Both the position numbers and the translations under genes were made by a program. Under the pieces are notes generated by a model. That model was not told the origin of the DNA and searched no databases. It worked only from the letters and a program-made list of their open reading frames with translations. A stretch of DNA of 64,000 nt, from contig NZ_CP018151.1 of the NCBI RefSeq assembly GCF_001889265.1, forward strand, positions 3,410,001 through 3,474,000. The letters run 5' to 3'. Positions 41,753 to 49,315 of this stretch are shown one piece after another; position 1 is the stretch's first letter; each line of letters begins with the position of its first letter. This DNA comes from Microbacterium sp. 1.5R. Its GTDB lineage: Bacteria > Actinomycetota > Actinomycetes > Actinomycetales > Microbacteriaceae.

Positions 41753-42454
41753 GTGGGCGCCCCCTACTATCAGTTCTGCCCCGTCGCCAAGGCGATGGAG
41801 CTGCTGGACGAGCGGTGGACGATGCTCCTGCTGCGTGAGCTTCTGCTCGGCACCGAGCACTTCAACGAGCTGCGCCGCGGCCTCCCCCGCATGTCGCCGA
41901 CGCTGCTGTCCCATCGACTCGACCAGCTGCAGCGTGCCGGCCTCATCGAGCGGATCGCCCAGGGTGCTGACGTCCGCTACGTGCTCACCGTCGCGGGTGC
42001 CGAATTGCGTCCGGTCGTCGAGCAGCTCTCGGCGTGGGGGGTGCGCTGGATCGGCGAGCTCGGAGACGCCGACCTCGACCCCAAGCTGCTGCTGTGGGAC
42101 ATGCACCGCAATGTCGATCACGGCACCGTCCCCGATGCGCGCACGGTGATCGCACTGCATTTCACGGACGCGAGTCCGGCGCAGCGCCGGTGGTGGCTGG
42201 TGATCCACGACGGCGAGGCCGACGTGTGCGACGCCGACCCCGGGTACGACGTGTCGGTCGAGGTGCGCTGCACGCTCCGAGCGCTGACCCGGTTCTGGCG
42301 CGGGGACATCGAATGGACGACGCTGCTGCTCGCCGAAGACGCCACCGCGACCGGCCCGAGCGACCTGCGGCGAGCGCTGCCGTCGTGGTTCATCCGCCCG
42401 GGATATGCCGCGGTGCCGCGGGTGGGCGCGCCGGTGGTGGCGGGCCGGGTCTAG
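41753..42454 (+). CDS. HxlR-family winged-helix regulator
   Basis: 233-residue regulator. The N-terminal HxlR domain opens FCPVAKAMELLDERWTMLLL with the redox-type Cys near residue 9. ELRRGLPRMSPTLLSHRLDQL forms the recognition helix and LTVAGAELRPVVEQL closes the domain. The C-terminal 120 residues form an SCP2-like domain of the type often fused to HxlR regulators. Start codons GTG at 41753 and 41744 are both possible. A TATCGT hexamer 7 nt before 41753 resembles the leaderless pattern. It is probably involved in control of the divergent methyltransferase. Confidence 0.8.
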   Translation: MGAPYYQFCPVAKAMELLDERWTMLLLRELLLGTEHFNELRRGLPRMSPTLLSHRLDQLQRAGLIERIAQGADVRYVLTVAGAELRPVVEQLSAWGVRWIGELGDADLDPKLLLWDMHRNVDHGTVPDARTVIALHFTDASPAQRRWWLVIHDGEADVCDADPGYDVSVEVRCTLRALTRFWRGDIEWTTLLLAEDATATGPSDLRRALPSWFIRPGYAAVPRVGAPVVAGRV

Positions 42455-42531
42455 ACGGTCGGACGGATGCCGGCGAGCATGATGTCGAGGAAGAGCTGCC
42501 TGTCGCCCAGGGCGACCCCGCGCAGCGCCAT
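42451..42531 (-). pseudogene. 3' remnant of a TetR-family gene
   Basis: Minus-strand frame of about 26 codons ending with a TAG at 42451-42453. It reads like the last helix of a TetR regulator (LGDRQLFLDIMLAGIRP). It has no start region; at about 42530 it runs directly into plus-strand SDR coding sequence. It is interpreted as one side of a deletion. Confidence 0.6.
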
Positions 42532-42949
42532 CGCGGCCTACACGAAGGCCAAGACGGTGACCGAGGTGTTCGCCTTCGAGCTCGACCGCCGCCTGCGCGC
42601 CGCTGACCTTCCCGTCGCCTCGCTCGTGGTGCGTCCCGGAGTGGGCGTCGACGCCAAGACGCCCGAGCGCACCGGCATCCACGACGCCTCGACCCCGTAC
42701 CGGCGCAACCCCTACACGCCCTGGGCTCAGGGAAAGGACACCGCCGCCTGGGCTGCGGTGCGCGCGCTCGCGGATCCCGCCGCGCAGGGCGGCGAGTACT
42801 ACGCGCCCGCGGGGCGGCTTCGCGGACTTCCCCTGCGAGTCGAGCCGCTCGCCCGCACCCACACCCCTCCTGCTGAACTCGCGCAGAGCGTATGGGACCA
42901 GCTCGAAGAACTCGCGGGCGTCCACTTGTCGCTGCCGATCCGGCGTTGA
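42530..42949 (+). pseudogene. 3' remnant of a short-chain dehydrogenase gene
   Basis: About 139 codons encoding the C-terminal half of an SDR. AYTKAK contains the catalytic Tyr-x3-Lys, followed by FAFELDRRL, RPGVGVDAKTPERTG, QGKDTAAW and GGEYYAPAG. The same succession occurs in the complete SDR at 47541-48443 (FELNRR, HPGYAVDPLTP, QGKDAG, GGDYWGPGG). The N-terminal nucleotide-binding half of about 167 residues is missing. An open frame continues upstream to 42467, but only through the TetR tail read backwards. Probably a non-functional remnant. Confidence 0.72.
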
Positions 42950-42953
42950 CCCG

Positions 42954-43826
42954 CTACTCCTCGCCGCTGTCGAGGAATACTCCGACACGGCCGCCGTCGA
43001 GCACGAACTGCAGCGCCACGCCTGACGGGAAGCGCTCGGCGAGCTCGTCGGGGGTCTCGGAGTCGAACGGCACCGCGACGGTCGGCGGGAATGCACCCAC
43101 GCCGCACGCCGCGTACCGTTGGCCCTCGAAACTCCAGGACGTCTCGGTGAAGTCACGCACATCGGGCAGCTGGTCGTTCCTGACGACATTGAGACAGACG
43201 TTCTCCGACGAACGCTCTCCCGAGTCGGCGTACCACCCGGGCGTCAGGAAGACCGTCAGGCCGGAGAACTCGGCCGATGCCGCATCCTTCTCCGCGCCGA
43301 ACCACCCCGGCGCGATCATTCCGGATCTCGTGAGCTCGAGCGTCTCGATCTGCGGCGCACCCGCAGACGACGACACGGGCGGTACCACGGCGAAGGCGTA
43401 GGCGATCGACGCCGCGAGCGCGGCCGACGCTGCCACGGAGGCCACCCACAGCGGTGCTCGCCACCTCGCCAGGTGCCCCGGCCACCCGGTCACCTCGTGC
43501 GACGCCGCGGGCGCGACCGATTCGTCCCACGTGGACTCGTCGTGCAGTCGGTCGAGCAGGTCACCGCTCTCGCGCGATGCATCGGCCGAGGGATGCACCA
43601 CCCGCAGCTCGGCGCGCTCCGAGTCGGCGACGGAGGCCACAACGGATGCGGCGCCAGCGGCCTGGGATCCGGCCGCGCCCCCGGTCGACGCCGCGCTGCG
43701 CGAGGATTCGAGCTCCTCGAGTCGGCGGACCGCGGACGGGTCGCCCGCGATGTCAGCACGCGGACCGTAGGCACGAGCCCATAGCTCGCGAAGCTCGTCA
43801 TCAGCGGCAGCATCCATCCCCCGCAT
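42954..43826 (-). CDS. single-pass membrane protein of unknown function
   Basis: 290 residues. The first 25 include DDELRELWARAYGPRAD; an Ala/Ser-rich and acidic cytoplasmic region follows to about 125. One membrane helix (about 127-148) leads to an extracellular domain with two Cys residues (ENVCLNVV and YAACGVG). The extracytoplasmic part may sense or bind something at the cell surface; no family is recognised. The layout (DUF-type cytoplasmic head, helix, outer domain) resembles anti-sigma-like proteins, but the HxxxCxxC zinc motif is absent. The start could be the ATG at 43826 or 43817. Confidence 0.6.
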   Translation of the reverse strand: MRGMDAAADDELRELWARAYGPRADIAGDPSAVRRLEELESSRSAASTGGAAGSQAAGAASVVASVADSERAELRVVHPSADASRESGDLLDRLHDESTWDESVAPAASHEVTGWPGHLARWRAPLWVASVAASAALAASIAYAFAVVPPVSSSAGAPQIETLELTRSGMIAPGWFGAEKDAASAEFSGLTVFLTPGWYADSGERSSENVCLNVVRNDQLPDVRDFTETSWSFEGQRYAACGVGAFPPTVAVPFDSETPDELAERFPSGVALQFVLDGGRVGVFLDSGEE

Positions 43827-43858
43827 GGTCTCATGGCATCCTCGCCGCGCACAGCAAC

Positions 43859-43892
43859 GGGCGGATGGAGCGTGACACCGCTCCATCCGCCC
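43859..43892 (-). terminator. terminator of the CsbD/envelope cluster
   Basis: Perfect 14-bp stem GGGCGGATGGAGCG / CGCTCCATCCGCCC with a 6-nt loop, 13 nt after the CsbD stop. It may serve both convergent directions. Confidence 0.85.
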
Positions 43893-43904
43893 GCGCCGGG
43901 GGTC

Positions 43905-44078
43905 TTACTTCTTGAATGCGTCCTTGACGTTCTCGCCGGCCTTCTTCGCGTCGGCCTTGACCTGGTCGGCCTTGCCTTCGGCGGCGAGCTTGTCGTTGTC
44001 GGTCGCGTTGCCGATCGCTTCCTTCGCCTTGCCGGCGATGTCCTGAGCGGCGTTCTTGATCTTGTCATCGAGTCCCAT
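43905..44078 (-). CDS. CsbD-family stress protein
   Basis: 57-residue hydrophilic, Lys/Ala/Asp-rich protein. It has the CsbD pattern: GLDDKIKNAAQDIAGKAKEA, then NDKLAAEGKADQ and KAGENVKDAF. The family accumulates under general stress in many bacteria, but its role is unknown. AAGGAG precedes the ATG at 44076-44078. It is last on the strand after the Asp23/AmaP envelope cluster and is followed by a perfect terminator, which suggests shared stress induction. Confidence 0.88.
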   Translation of the reverse strand: MGLDDKIKNAAQDIAGKAKEAIGNATDNDKLAAEGKADQVKADAKKAGENVKDAFKK

Positions 44079-44177
44079 GAGGAGCTCCTTTCGTGAGGGT
44101 GATCGTGACGGCGGGAGGATTCCCGACGTCTTATCGCCGTTGCGTGTCGCGACCGACGATAAGTCTGTGGAGGGGTG

Positions 44178-44390
44178 TCAGCGGCGGACCTTGTCGAGTG
44201 CCTTCTCGGCCGCCTTCGCCGCCTTCTTGGCTGCCTTGGCGCGTTCCTTCTTCGCCTTCGGGTCGTTCCACATGCGCACCAGCTGGTGCCGCACGGACTC
44301 GCCCTTGTTCACCTGCACGGCCGCTGCCCGACTGCCCACGACGTAGGCGACGAAGGCGATGGCGCCGATGAGGAGGATCTTGTTTCGCAT
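44178..44390 (-). CDS. small membrane protein with Lys/Ala-rich tail
   Basis: 70-residue protein. The N-terminal membrane helix (about 4-20, KILLIGAIAFVAYVVG) is followed by an amphipathic, strongly basic Ala/Lys helix (KAKKERAKAAKKAAKAAEKAL) that probably lies along the cytoplasmic membrane face or coils. No family was recognised; the layout is like small YtxH-type stress proteins. It sits between the AmaP and CsbD genes on the same strand. Confidence 0.65.
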   Translation of the reverse strand: MRNKILLIGAIAFVAYVVGSRAAAVQVNKGESVRHQLVRMWNDPKAKKERAKAAKKAAKAAEKALDKVRR

Positions 44391-44434
44391 GGTGCTGTCC
44401 TGCTTCCTGGGGTGGTGGGGGCGAGGTCCGAGGT

Positions 44435-45049
44435 TCACGACAGACGTCGCTGGTCGTGCGCGAGCCGCGCCCGGAGGCCGGTGTGGATCGAGACGAAGGT
44501 CGCGCTCTCGCGGCCGGTCAGGGTGGCGAGGTTGGTGAGCAGCTTGTCGATGTGGTCGACCAGCTCACGCGGATCGGTGTTCTGCCGGGGCGTGACGGCC
44601 ACATGCAGCACCGGCTCTCGACGGATGTCGTTCGCGGTGACCTGCGACGACAGGATCTCCGCTCTCCCGGCGAGGGAGTTCTTGACGGCATCCGACACGA
44701 ACGACTCGGTGACCGTGACACGTCCGAGCGGGTTCTGTGCTCCGCTCGAGCGGAAGGCGGTCTTCGACCGGCGGCCCGAGATGCTGGTGAGGGCGACGAT
44801 GAGCAGCACGATCACGATGACGATCGCGGCCACTGCGCCGATGCCGATCCACGAGAGGCCGCCGCCGGCGATGGCCGTGGCGGCGATCGCCTGGTCGAGC
44901 CATGAGCGGGCGTCCGTGCCGGCCGACGTCCAGATGTCGGTGGCGGTCGGCCAGCTCATGATGGCGATGCCGAGAGCGCCCAGTCCGAGGAAGAGCAGGC
45001 CGATGATGAGCAGCAGGGTGCGGTTCAGCGCACGGTTGGTGTTGTTCAC
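44435..45049 (-). CDS. AmaP-like alkaline-shock membrane anchor
   Basis: 204-residue protein with two N-terminal membrane helices (about 10-32 and 62-85) and a cytoplasmic alpha/beta domain (NPLGRVTVTESFVSDAVKNSLAG, then VLHVAVTPRQNTDPRELVDHI). This matches the AmaP anchor that recruits Asp23 to the membrane in Gram-positive bacteria (known in Staphylococcus). The GTG start overlaps the upstream DUF6286 stop (GTGA). It is part of the Asp23 cluster. Confidence 0.78.
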   Translation of the reverse strand: MNNTNRALNRTLLLIIGLLFLGLGALGIAIMSWPTATDIWTSAGTDARSWLDQAIAATAIAGGGLSWIGIGAVAAIVIVIVLLIVALTSISGRRSKTAFRSSGAQNPLGRVTVTESFVSDAVKNSLAGRAEILSSQVTANDIRREPVLHVAVTPRQNTDPRELVDHIDKLLTNLATLTGRESATFVSIHTGLRARLAHDQRRLS

Positions 45050-45630
45050 AGCTCGTCTTCCTTCTCGTGGGGGCGCTCGATGCGCACGCGAGTGCGGACG
45101 CTGCGGGTCAGCCGGTAGGTCTGCAGCTCTGCCTCCGTGGCCGACTGCACGGCGCCCTTGTCGAGGGGGATGCCGGCGCCGGGGCGCACGGTGACGTCGA
45201 CACTGCGGTGGCCGACTCCGACGGTGATGCTCTCGCGAGCCAGGCCCGTCTCCTCCGAGAGGTGCTGGGCGAGCGCGCTGGCGATCACGCCGTTGTCGAC
45301 GACGACCGCCCTGTCGCCCGCCTCGAGGGTGTGCCGTGACAGGCGACCCGGAGTGACGGCCAGCACGACGAGCACGACGCCGATCAGGGCGAGCACGACG
45401 CTGCCCGCGATCACGAGTCCGGCCGGCTGTGCGGTGGGCAGGCCGACCAGCCATCCGCCCGCCGCGGCGGGACCCAGCAGGAGAGCGGGCTGCGCCGCGA
45501 GGCTCAGCACGATCTCGAGCCCGATGTAGGCGAGGGCGAGGATGAGAAGGATGACCGCGACGAACATCGCGACGGTGCGCGGCGAATGCGTCTCGCGTCG
45601 GACGACGCGACGAAGAACCGGGGTGCTCAT
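45046..45630 (-). CDS. DUF6286 membrane protein
   Basis: 194 residues. Two membrane helices (about 20-45 and 70-92) are followed by a soluble domain with VVVDNGVIASALAQHLSEETGL and ITVGVGHRSVDVTVRPGAG, matching DUF6286. It is found next to Asp23/Gls24 genes in actinobacteria, where it may act with AmaP in anchoring. The start overlaps the second Asp23 gene by 4 nt and the stop overlaps AmaP. Confidence 0.78.
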   Translation of the reverse strand: MSTPVLRRVVRRETHSPRTVAMFVAVILLILALAYIGLEIVLSLAAQPALLLGPAAAGGWLVGLPTAQPAGLVIAGSVVLALIGVVLVVLAVTPGRLSRHTLEAGDRAVVVDNGVIASALAQHLSEETGLARESITVGVGHRSVDVTVRPGAGIPLDKGAVQSATEAELQTYRLTRSVRTRVRIERPHEKEDEL

Positions 45631-46022
45631 CGCACTCGTCTCCTCTCTGGGATGGTGGCACCGGTGATGGTGAGGGTGATGCGGGTCACGTCACGTCCGA
45701 GAAGACCGCTGAGACTCTCCTGCAGCTGCTCCTGCAGCTGACGAGCTCGGTCGAGGACGGGGACGCTCTGGGAGATCGCGACGGTGTCGTCGAGATCGGG
45801 GACGGGAAGCGGGGTCGCTATGCGCACGGCGATCCCGCCCGGGTGCTCGGCGACGTCGACCTTCACGTCACCGCGCGGCACACCGATCAGGGTTGCGGAC
45901 GCCTTCTCGGTGACCGTGCGGTAGACGCGTTCCTTCACGTCGATGCGCCCAGGGACGGTGGCCTCTGCGGTGGCGGCCCGCGCGGGGCCGCCACCGGCGG
46001 CGAGGTGCTGGTCGACGCGCAT
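45627..46022 (-). CDS. Asp23/Gls24-family protein (second copy, divergent)
   Basis: 131 residues. GRIDVKERVYRTVTEKASATLIGVPRGDVKVDVAEHPGG and the final DVTRITLTITGATIP resemble a degenerate Asp23/Gls24 domain. It is shorter and less acidic than the copy at 46207-46731. Starts at an ATG that overlaps the DUF2273 stop (TGATG) and ends overlapping the DUF6286 gene. Predicted to be a component of the membrane-associated envelope-stress network. Confidence 0.72.
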   Translation of the reverse strand: MRVDQHLAAGGGPARAATAEATVPGRIDVKERVYRTVTEKASATLIGVPRGDVKVDVAEHPGGIAVRIATPLPVPDLDDTVAISQSVPVLDRARQLQEQLQESLSGLLGRDVTRITLTITGATIPERRRVR

Positions 46023-46210
46023 CAGGAGGTGCGCCGCCCTGTGAAGGCGTCGGCGAGACCGCGGACGTCGAGCTTCCCGGAGGCGATCCGGCCGATGACG
46101 GCTCCGACGCCTGCGAACAGGGCCATGAGGAGGAATCCCCAGAACCCGAACAGCAGAGCGGCCAGGGCCAGGAGTGCGCCGATCAGGGCGCCTGTGGTGG
46201 TGGGGGTCAT
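46022..46210 (-). CDS. DUF2273-type small membrane protein
   Basis: 62 residues with two membrane helices (GALIGALLALAALLFGFWGFLLMALFAGVGAVIGRIA) and a short basic tail ending GLADAFTGRRTS. DUF2273 proteins are regular neighbours of asp23/amaP and are thought to help membrane attachment. It overlaps the first Asp23 gene by 4 nt and the second by 1 nt. Confidence 0.78.
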   Translation of the reverse strand: MTPTTTGALIGALLALAALLFGFWGFLLMALFAGVGAVIGRIASGKLDVRGLADAFTGRRTS

Positions 46211-46731
46211 GAGACTCGCGACTCCTCGTTCTCCTGGTTGTCGTCACCGGGGACGTGCACGTCGTTGACCTCGACGTTGACCTCGACGACCTCGAGACCG
46301 ACCAGGCGGCTGATCGCACCGGCGACGGCGGCGCGCACGTTGCTCGCGACCTCCTGGATCGGGGCGGGGTACTCGACGACGATGGTCAGGTCTGCGGCGG
46401 CCTGCGTCTCGCCGACCTCGACCTTGACGCCCTGCGTCAGGTCGGTGGCGTTGACGGCGTCGCGGATGGCGCCGAAGGCACGTGCTCCGCCACCACCGAG
46501 CGCGTAGACACCGGCGACCTCACGGGCGGCGATGCCGGCGACCTTGGCGACGACGCCGTCGGCGATGACCGTCTTGCCCGCGGCATCCGAGTCGGCGGGG
46601 ACGCGCGACGTCGAGAAGGCCGACGTGCGGTCGACGCGCGAACCCGAGGCAGCCGGCTTCGGCGCGGTCGACGTCTGAGCGAGCTCCTTGTCGGCGGGGC
46701 TGGTGGGGGTGTTCTGATCCTGAGTTGCCAT
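46207..46731 (-). CDS. Asp23/Gls24-family envelope stress protein
   Basis: 174 residues. A disordered Ala/Pro/Ser-rich N-terminus to about 55 leads to an Asp23 domain: GKTVIADGVVAKVAGIAAREVAGVYALG, VEVGETQAAADLTIVVEYPAPI and VEVNVEVNDVHVPGDD. In Gram-positive bacteria Asp23 polymerises under the membrane in response to alkaline or cell-wall stress. AAGGA 6 nt before the ATG at 46731 sets the start (an ATG two codons upstream is too close to it). First gene of the cluster. Confidence 0.87.
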   Translation of the reverse strand: MATQDQNTPTSPADKELAQTSTAPKPAASGSRVDRTSAFSTSRVPADSDAAGKTVIADGVVAKVAGIAAREVAGVYALGGGGARAFGAIRDAVNATDLTQGVKVEVGETQAAADLTIVVEYPAPIQEVASNVRAAVAGAISRLVGLEVVEVNVEVNDVHVPGDDNQENEESRVS

Positions 46732-46737
46732 GACCAT

Positions 46738-46954
46738 TCCTTCGTCTCACGATGTGCCGGCCGGGCCGTGGTGGCTTCGCCGGGAGCGTGTGTGGGTCGC
46801 TCACAGATAGGACGGGCGCCGAGCGGGATTCGTCACAGATTCGTCGGGAGAATCTGCGAGACAGGCGCCCGAGCGGCGATCGACGGCAGAGAACACGCGG
46901 TCGCTGGCCGTGCAGGCACTGGCCGTCGCGGGCCGGGACCGCGAGGATGATCGG
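46738..46954. other. intergenic region before the Asp23 cluster
   Basis: 217 nt between the Asp23 start and the isochorismatase-like gene. It must hold two divergent promoters. I see no clear -35/-10 pair, inverted repeat or ORF that I can support. Confidence 0.6.
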
Positions 46955-47530
46955 ATGAGCCACGACTCCCCCGCCACCGCCCTGCTCGTGATCGACGCGC
47001 AGGAATCCTTCCGCCAGCGACCCGACGAGTGGGCGGCCACCGCCAACCCGGGCGTCATCGACAACATCTCCCGGCTCGTCGCGTACGCGCGTCGGTCGGG
47101 AGACGCCGTCGTGTGGGTAACGCACTCCGAGCCGGGCAGCGGAGGAGTCTTCGATCCGGCCAACGGCTTCGTCCGGGTGGTCTCCGACCTCGACCCGCAG
47201 AGCGACGAGATCGCCGTGACGAAGACCACCGTCAACGCGTTCACATCGACCGATCTCGAAGATCAGCTCCGGCGCCGCGGCGTCGGCCGGGTGGTCGTCT
47301 GCGGCATCCGCACCGAGCAGTGCTGCGAGACGACGGCCCGGATGGCGGCCGACCTCGGCTTCACGGTGGAGTTCGTGACGGATGCGACGACGACCTCGGC
47401 GATCGAGGCGACGGACGGGCTCGCGGCCGTCTCGGGCGACGAGATCATGCAGCGGACCGAGAGCATCCTGGCGGCGCGCGGATTCGCGACGATCGTCCGC
47501 ACGGCCGACCGGGTGGGTGTCTCCGCCTAG
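46955..47530 (+). CDS. isochorismatase-family cysteine hydrolase
   Basis: 191-residue hydrolase. LLVIDAQESF (catalytic Asp), WVTHSEPGSG, the AVTKTTVNAFTSTDLEDQLR segment with the catalytic Lys, and VVVCGIRTEQCCETTARMA with the nucleophilic Cys give a complete Asp-Lys-Cys triad, as in nicotinamidase and N-carbamoylsarcosine amidase. The substrate cannot be deduced. GAGG precedes the ATG at 46955. An SDR gene starts 10 nt after its stop, so the two are likely co-transcribed. Confidence 0.87.
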   Translation: MSHDSPATALLVIDAQESFRQRPDEWAATANPGVIDNISRLVAYARRSGDAVVWVTHSEPGSGGVFDPANGFVRVVSDLDPQSDEIAVTKTTVNAFTSTDLEDQLRRRGVGRVVVCGIRTEQCCETTARMAADLGFTVEFVTDATTTSAIEATDGLAAVSGDEIMQRTESILAARGFATIVRTADRVGVSA

Positions 47531-47540
47531 GTTGGAGGAC

Positions 47541-48443
47541 ATGCCCTCGCCGCTCGCGCTCCCCGACCTCACCGGCCGCACGATCCTCGTCACCGGGGCG
47601 AACGCGGGCATCGGATACTGGTGCGCGGATATCCTGGCCACGCAGGGTGCCAGGGTGCTGCTCGGATGCCGGTCGGCAGAGCGCGCACAGGTGGCCGTGT
47701 CGTCGATCCGCGCGCAGGTTCCGGGTGCCGACCTCGACATCGTGCCGGTCGATCTCGGGTCGTTGGTGAGCGTCGCCTCGGCGACGGCATCGCTCGACGA
47801 GCGGCTCGATGCGGTGATCTGCAATGCCGGGGTCAAGGCGGCGGATCGCAGCGCCCGCACCGCGGACGGACTGGACCTCATGGTCGGCACCAACGCGATC
47901 GGACACTTCGCCCTGGTCGCCCAGCTCGACCGTCTGCTCGCCGACGACGCTCGGGTCGTGGCCGTCGGATCGCTGGCGCATCGCTTCGCCGAGATCGACC
48001 CCGGCACGCTCTCTCAGCCGTGGACGGGTGCGTCGCTGCGTCAGTACGGCCGCTCGAAGGCCGCCCTGATGGCCCTCGCCTTCGAGCTGAACCGCCGGTG
48101 GCGGGGCACGGCGCGGTCTGCGCTGTGTGCTCACCCCGGTTACGCCGTCGATCCGCTGACTCCGCACCGCGACGGACTCGCCGCGGTCTCACCTCTGACG
48201 CGCGCCCTCGCGTCGGTCAGCCGCCCGCTCGTGCAGGGCAAGGATGCCGGGGCCGCGCCGATCCTGCATGCTGCCGTCGCGGCCGATGCCACCGGCGGCG
48301 ATTATTGGGGTCCGGGCGGGCTGCTCGAGTTCCGCGGGGCGCCCAAGCGGGTCGCCGCGAGCGCCCAGGTGCGGTCGGTCGACGTCGGCGCGGAACTGTG
48401 GTCGGTCGCCGAGCACCTCTCGGGCGTGCGCTTCACGATCTGA
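47541..48443 (+). CDS. short-chain dehydrogenase/reductase
   Basis: 300-residue SDR, resembling retinol-dehydrogenase or protochlorophyllide-reductase-like members. It has TILVTGANAGIGYW (cofactor motif, 14-27), ICNAGV near 93 and catalytic Tyr 169 and Lys 173 (YGRSK), followed by a substrate-lid C-terminus. The conserved Ser before Tyr is present in AVGSLAHR. GGAGG precedes the ATG at 47541, 10 nt after the isochorismatase-like gene. It is a paralogue of the truncated SDR at 42530-42949. Confidence 0.88.
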   Translation: MPSPLALPDLTGRTILVTGANAGIGYWCADILATQGARVLLGCRSAERAQVAVSSIRAQVPGADLDIVPVDLGSLVSVASATASLDERLDAVICNAGVKAADRSARTADGLDLMVGTNAIGHFALVAQLDRLLADDARVVAVGSLAHRFAEIDPGTLSQPWTGASLRQYGRSKAALMALAFELNRRWRGTARSALCAHPGYAVDPLTPHRDGLAAVSPLTRALASVSRPLVQGKDAGAAPILHAAVAADATGGDYWGPGGLLEFRGAPKRVAASAQVRSVDVGAELWSVAEHLSGVRFTI

Positions 48444-48458
48444 CGATCTGACAGCGGA

Positions 48459-48824
48459 TCAGGCGAGCTCCTGGAGTGTCGCGGTCATGTCGCCTCCGGC
48501 ATCCCCGGTGTTGACCGTTCCCTTCGGCTCGAACAGGATCGCGTGCACCTCGTCCGTCGCCTTCGGGCAGTGCTCGACCCCGCGCGGCACGACGAAGACG
48601 TCGTTCGGGTGCAGAATCACGTCACGGTCGCGGAGCTGGATGGTGAGCTGGCCGCTCACCACCATGAACAGCTCATCGGTGTCGGGGTGGGTGTGCCAGA
48701 CGAATTCGCCCTGGAGCTTGACGACCTTGACGTCGTAGTCGTTGACGCTGGTGAGCCGGTGCGGCTGCCAGTGCTCGGTGATCGTCGAGAGGGCGTCGTG
48801 GACGTTGCGCACATCGTCTGTCAT
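48459..48824 (-). CDS. cupin-domain protein
   Basis: 121-residue single cupin. Motif 1 reads EFVWHTHPDTDELFMVVSG, with HxHx(n)E metal ligands. Motif 2 reads NDVFVVPRGVEHCPKA. Small cupins of this kind can bind a metal and act as dioxygenases, isomerases or storage proteins; no function can be given. TAGGCT lies 7 nt before the ATG at 48824. It is convergent with the SDR gene. Confidence 0.83.
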   Translation of the reverse strand: MTDDVRNVHDALSTITEHWQPHRLTSVNDYDVKVVKLQGEFVWHTHPDTDELFMVVSGQLTIQLRDRDVILHPNDVFVVPRGVEHCPKATDEVHAILFEPKGTVNTGDAGGDMTATLQELA

Positions 48825-48876
48825 GCTCACGAGCCTAGCCACCGGCTGGCCACGGCCCCCTCCCGATGAGCCGCGC

Positions 48877-49248
48877 TCAGGCGGCTTCGGCATCCCTCGA
48901 CGGGATCTCGTCGATCGATCGATACACGGGCAGCCCGCGCTCGAGCGCGATCTCGACGTCCTTGTCGGCGCCGGCGGAGTCTCCCGGCAGGCGCAGCACC
49001 GCGTCGCAGTGCTGCAGCAGTCGGTGGGCCGTCTCGTACATGACGTCGCCCTCGGCGGCATCCGTCTCGTCCATGCCTCGGAGGATCGGCAGGGCGACCC
49101 ATTCGCCGATCATCGGCACATGGCCGAGACGGTGGATGGGGGCCGCGACCTCTTCGAGGACCTCGAGGTTGCGGGCGATCAGGGCGGGGTCGCCGCCCGT
49201 GCCGGAGCGGTAGGGGCCGGCGATGAGAATCAGCAGTGGTGTGTTCAT
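48877..49248 (-). CDS. DUF4406 / nucleoside-deoxyribosyltransferase-like protein
   Basis: 123 residues. LILIAGPYRSG opens the protein, followed by a helical segment (IARNLEVLEEVAAPIHRLGHVPMIGEW) and CDAVLRLPGDSAGADKDVEIALERGLPVY. This is the DUF4406 pattern, related to nucleoside 2-deoxyribosyltransferases; DSAGADKDVE is the equivalent of the catalytic-Glu helix. The natural substrate is unknown. It is divergent from a DeoR-type regulator and probably controlled by it. Confidence 0.78.
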   Translation of the reverse strand: MNTPLLILIAGPYRSGTGGDPALIARNLEVLEEVAAPIHRLGHVPMIGEWVALPILRGMDETDAAEGDVMYETAHRLLQHCDAVLRLPGDSAGADKDVEIALERGLPVYRSIDEIPSRDAEAA

Positions 49249-49258
49249 GGAGAAGACT

Positions 49259-49286
49259 GTAACGTTAACCGTGCAGGAACGTGCAA
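49259..49286. promoter_or_regulatory. candidate DeoR operator
   Basis: The 67-nt divergent gap between the DUF4406 and DeoR genes contains the palindromic AACGTT with flanking GTTAAC (49261-49269). Two GTGCA repeats follow 10 bp apart (49271-49275 and 49281-49285). One helical turn of spacing suggests a regulator site. Confidence 0.45.
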
Positions 49287-49315
49287 CTTCGTGAATGAAC
49301 GGGATGGAGCTTCGG

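Noticed and set aside
41744..42454. The HxlR-type gene as regulator of hxlA-hxlB
   Set aside because: The family name is suggestive, but the gene is divergent from a methyltransferase and separated from hxlA by a strong terminator; a direct link is not supported.
42467..42529. True N-terminus of an SDR-like gene at 42467
   Set aside because: These codons are the reverse reading of a TetR C-terminus and do not fit an SDR; there is no cofactor-binding motif.
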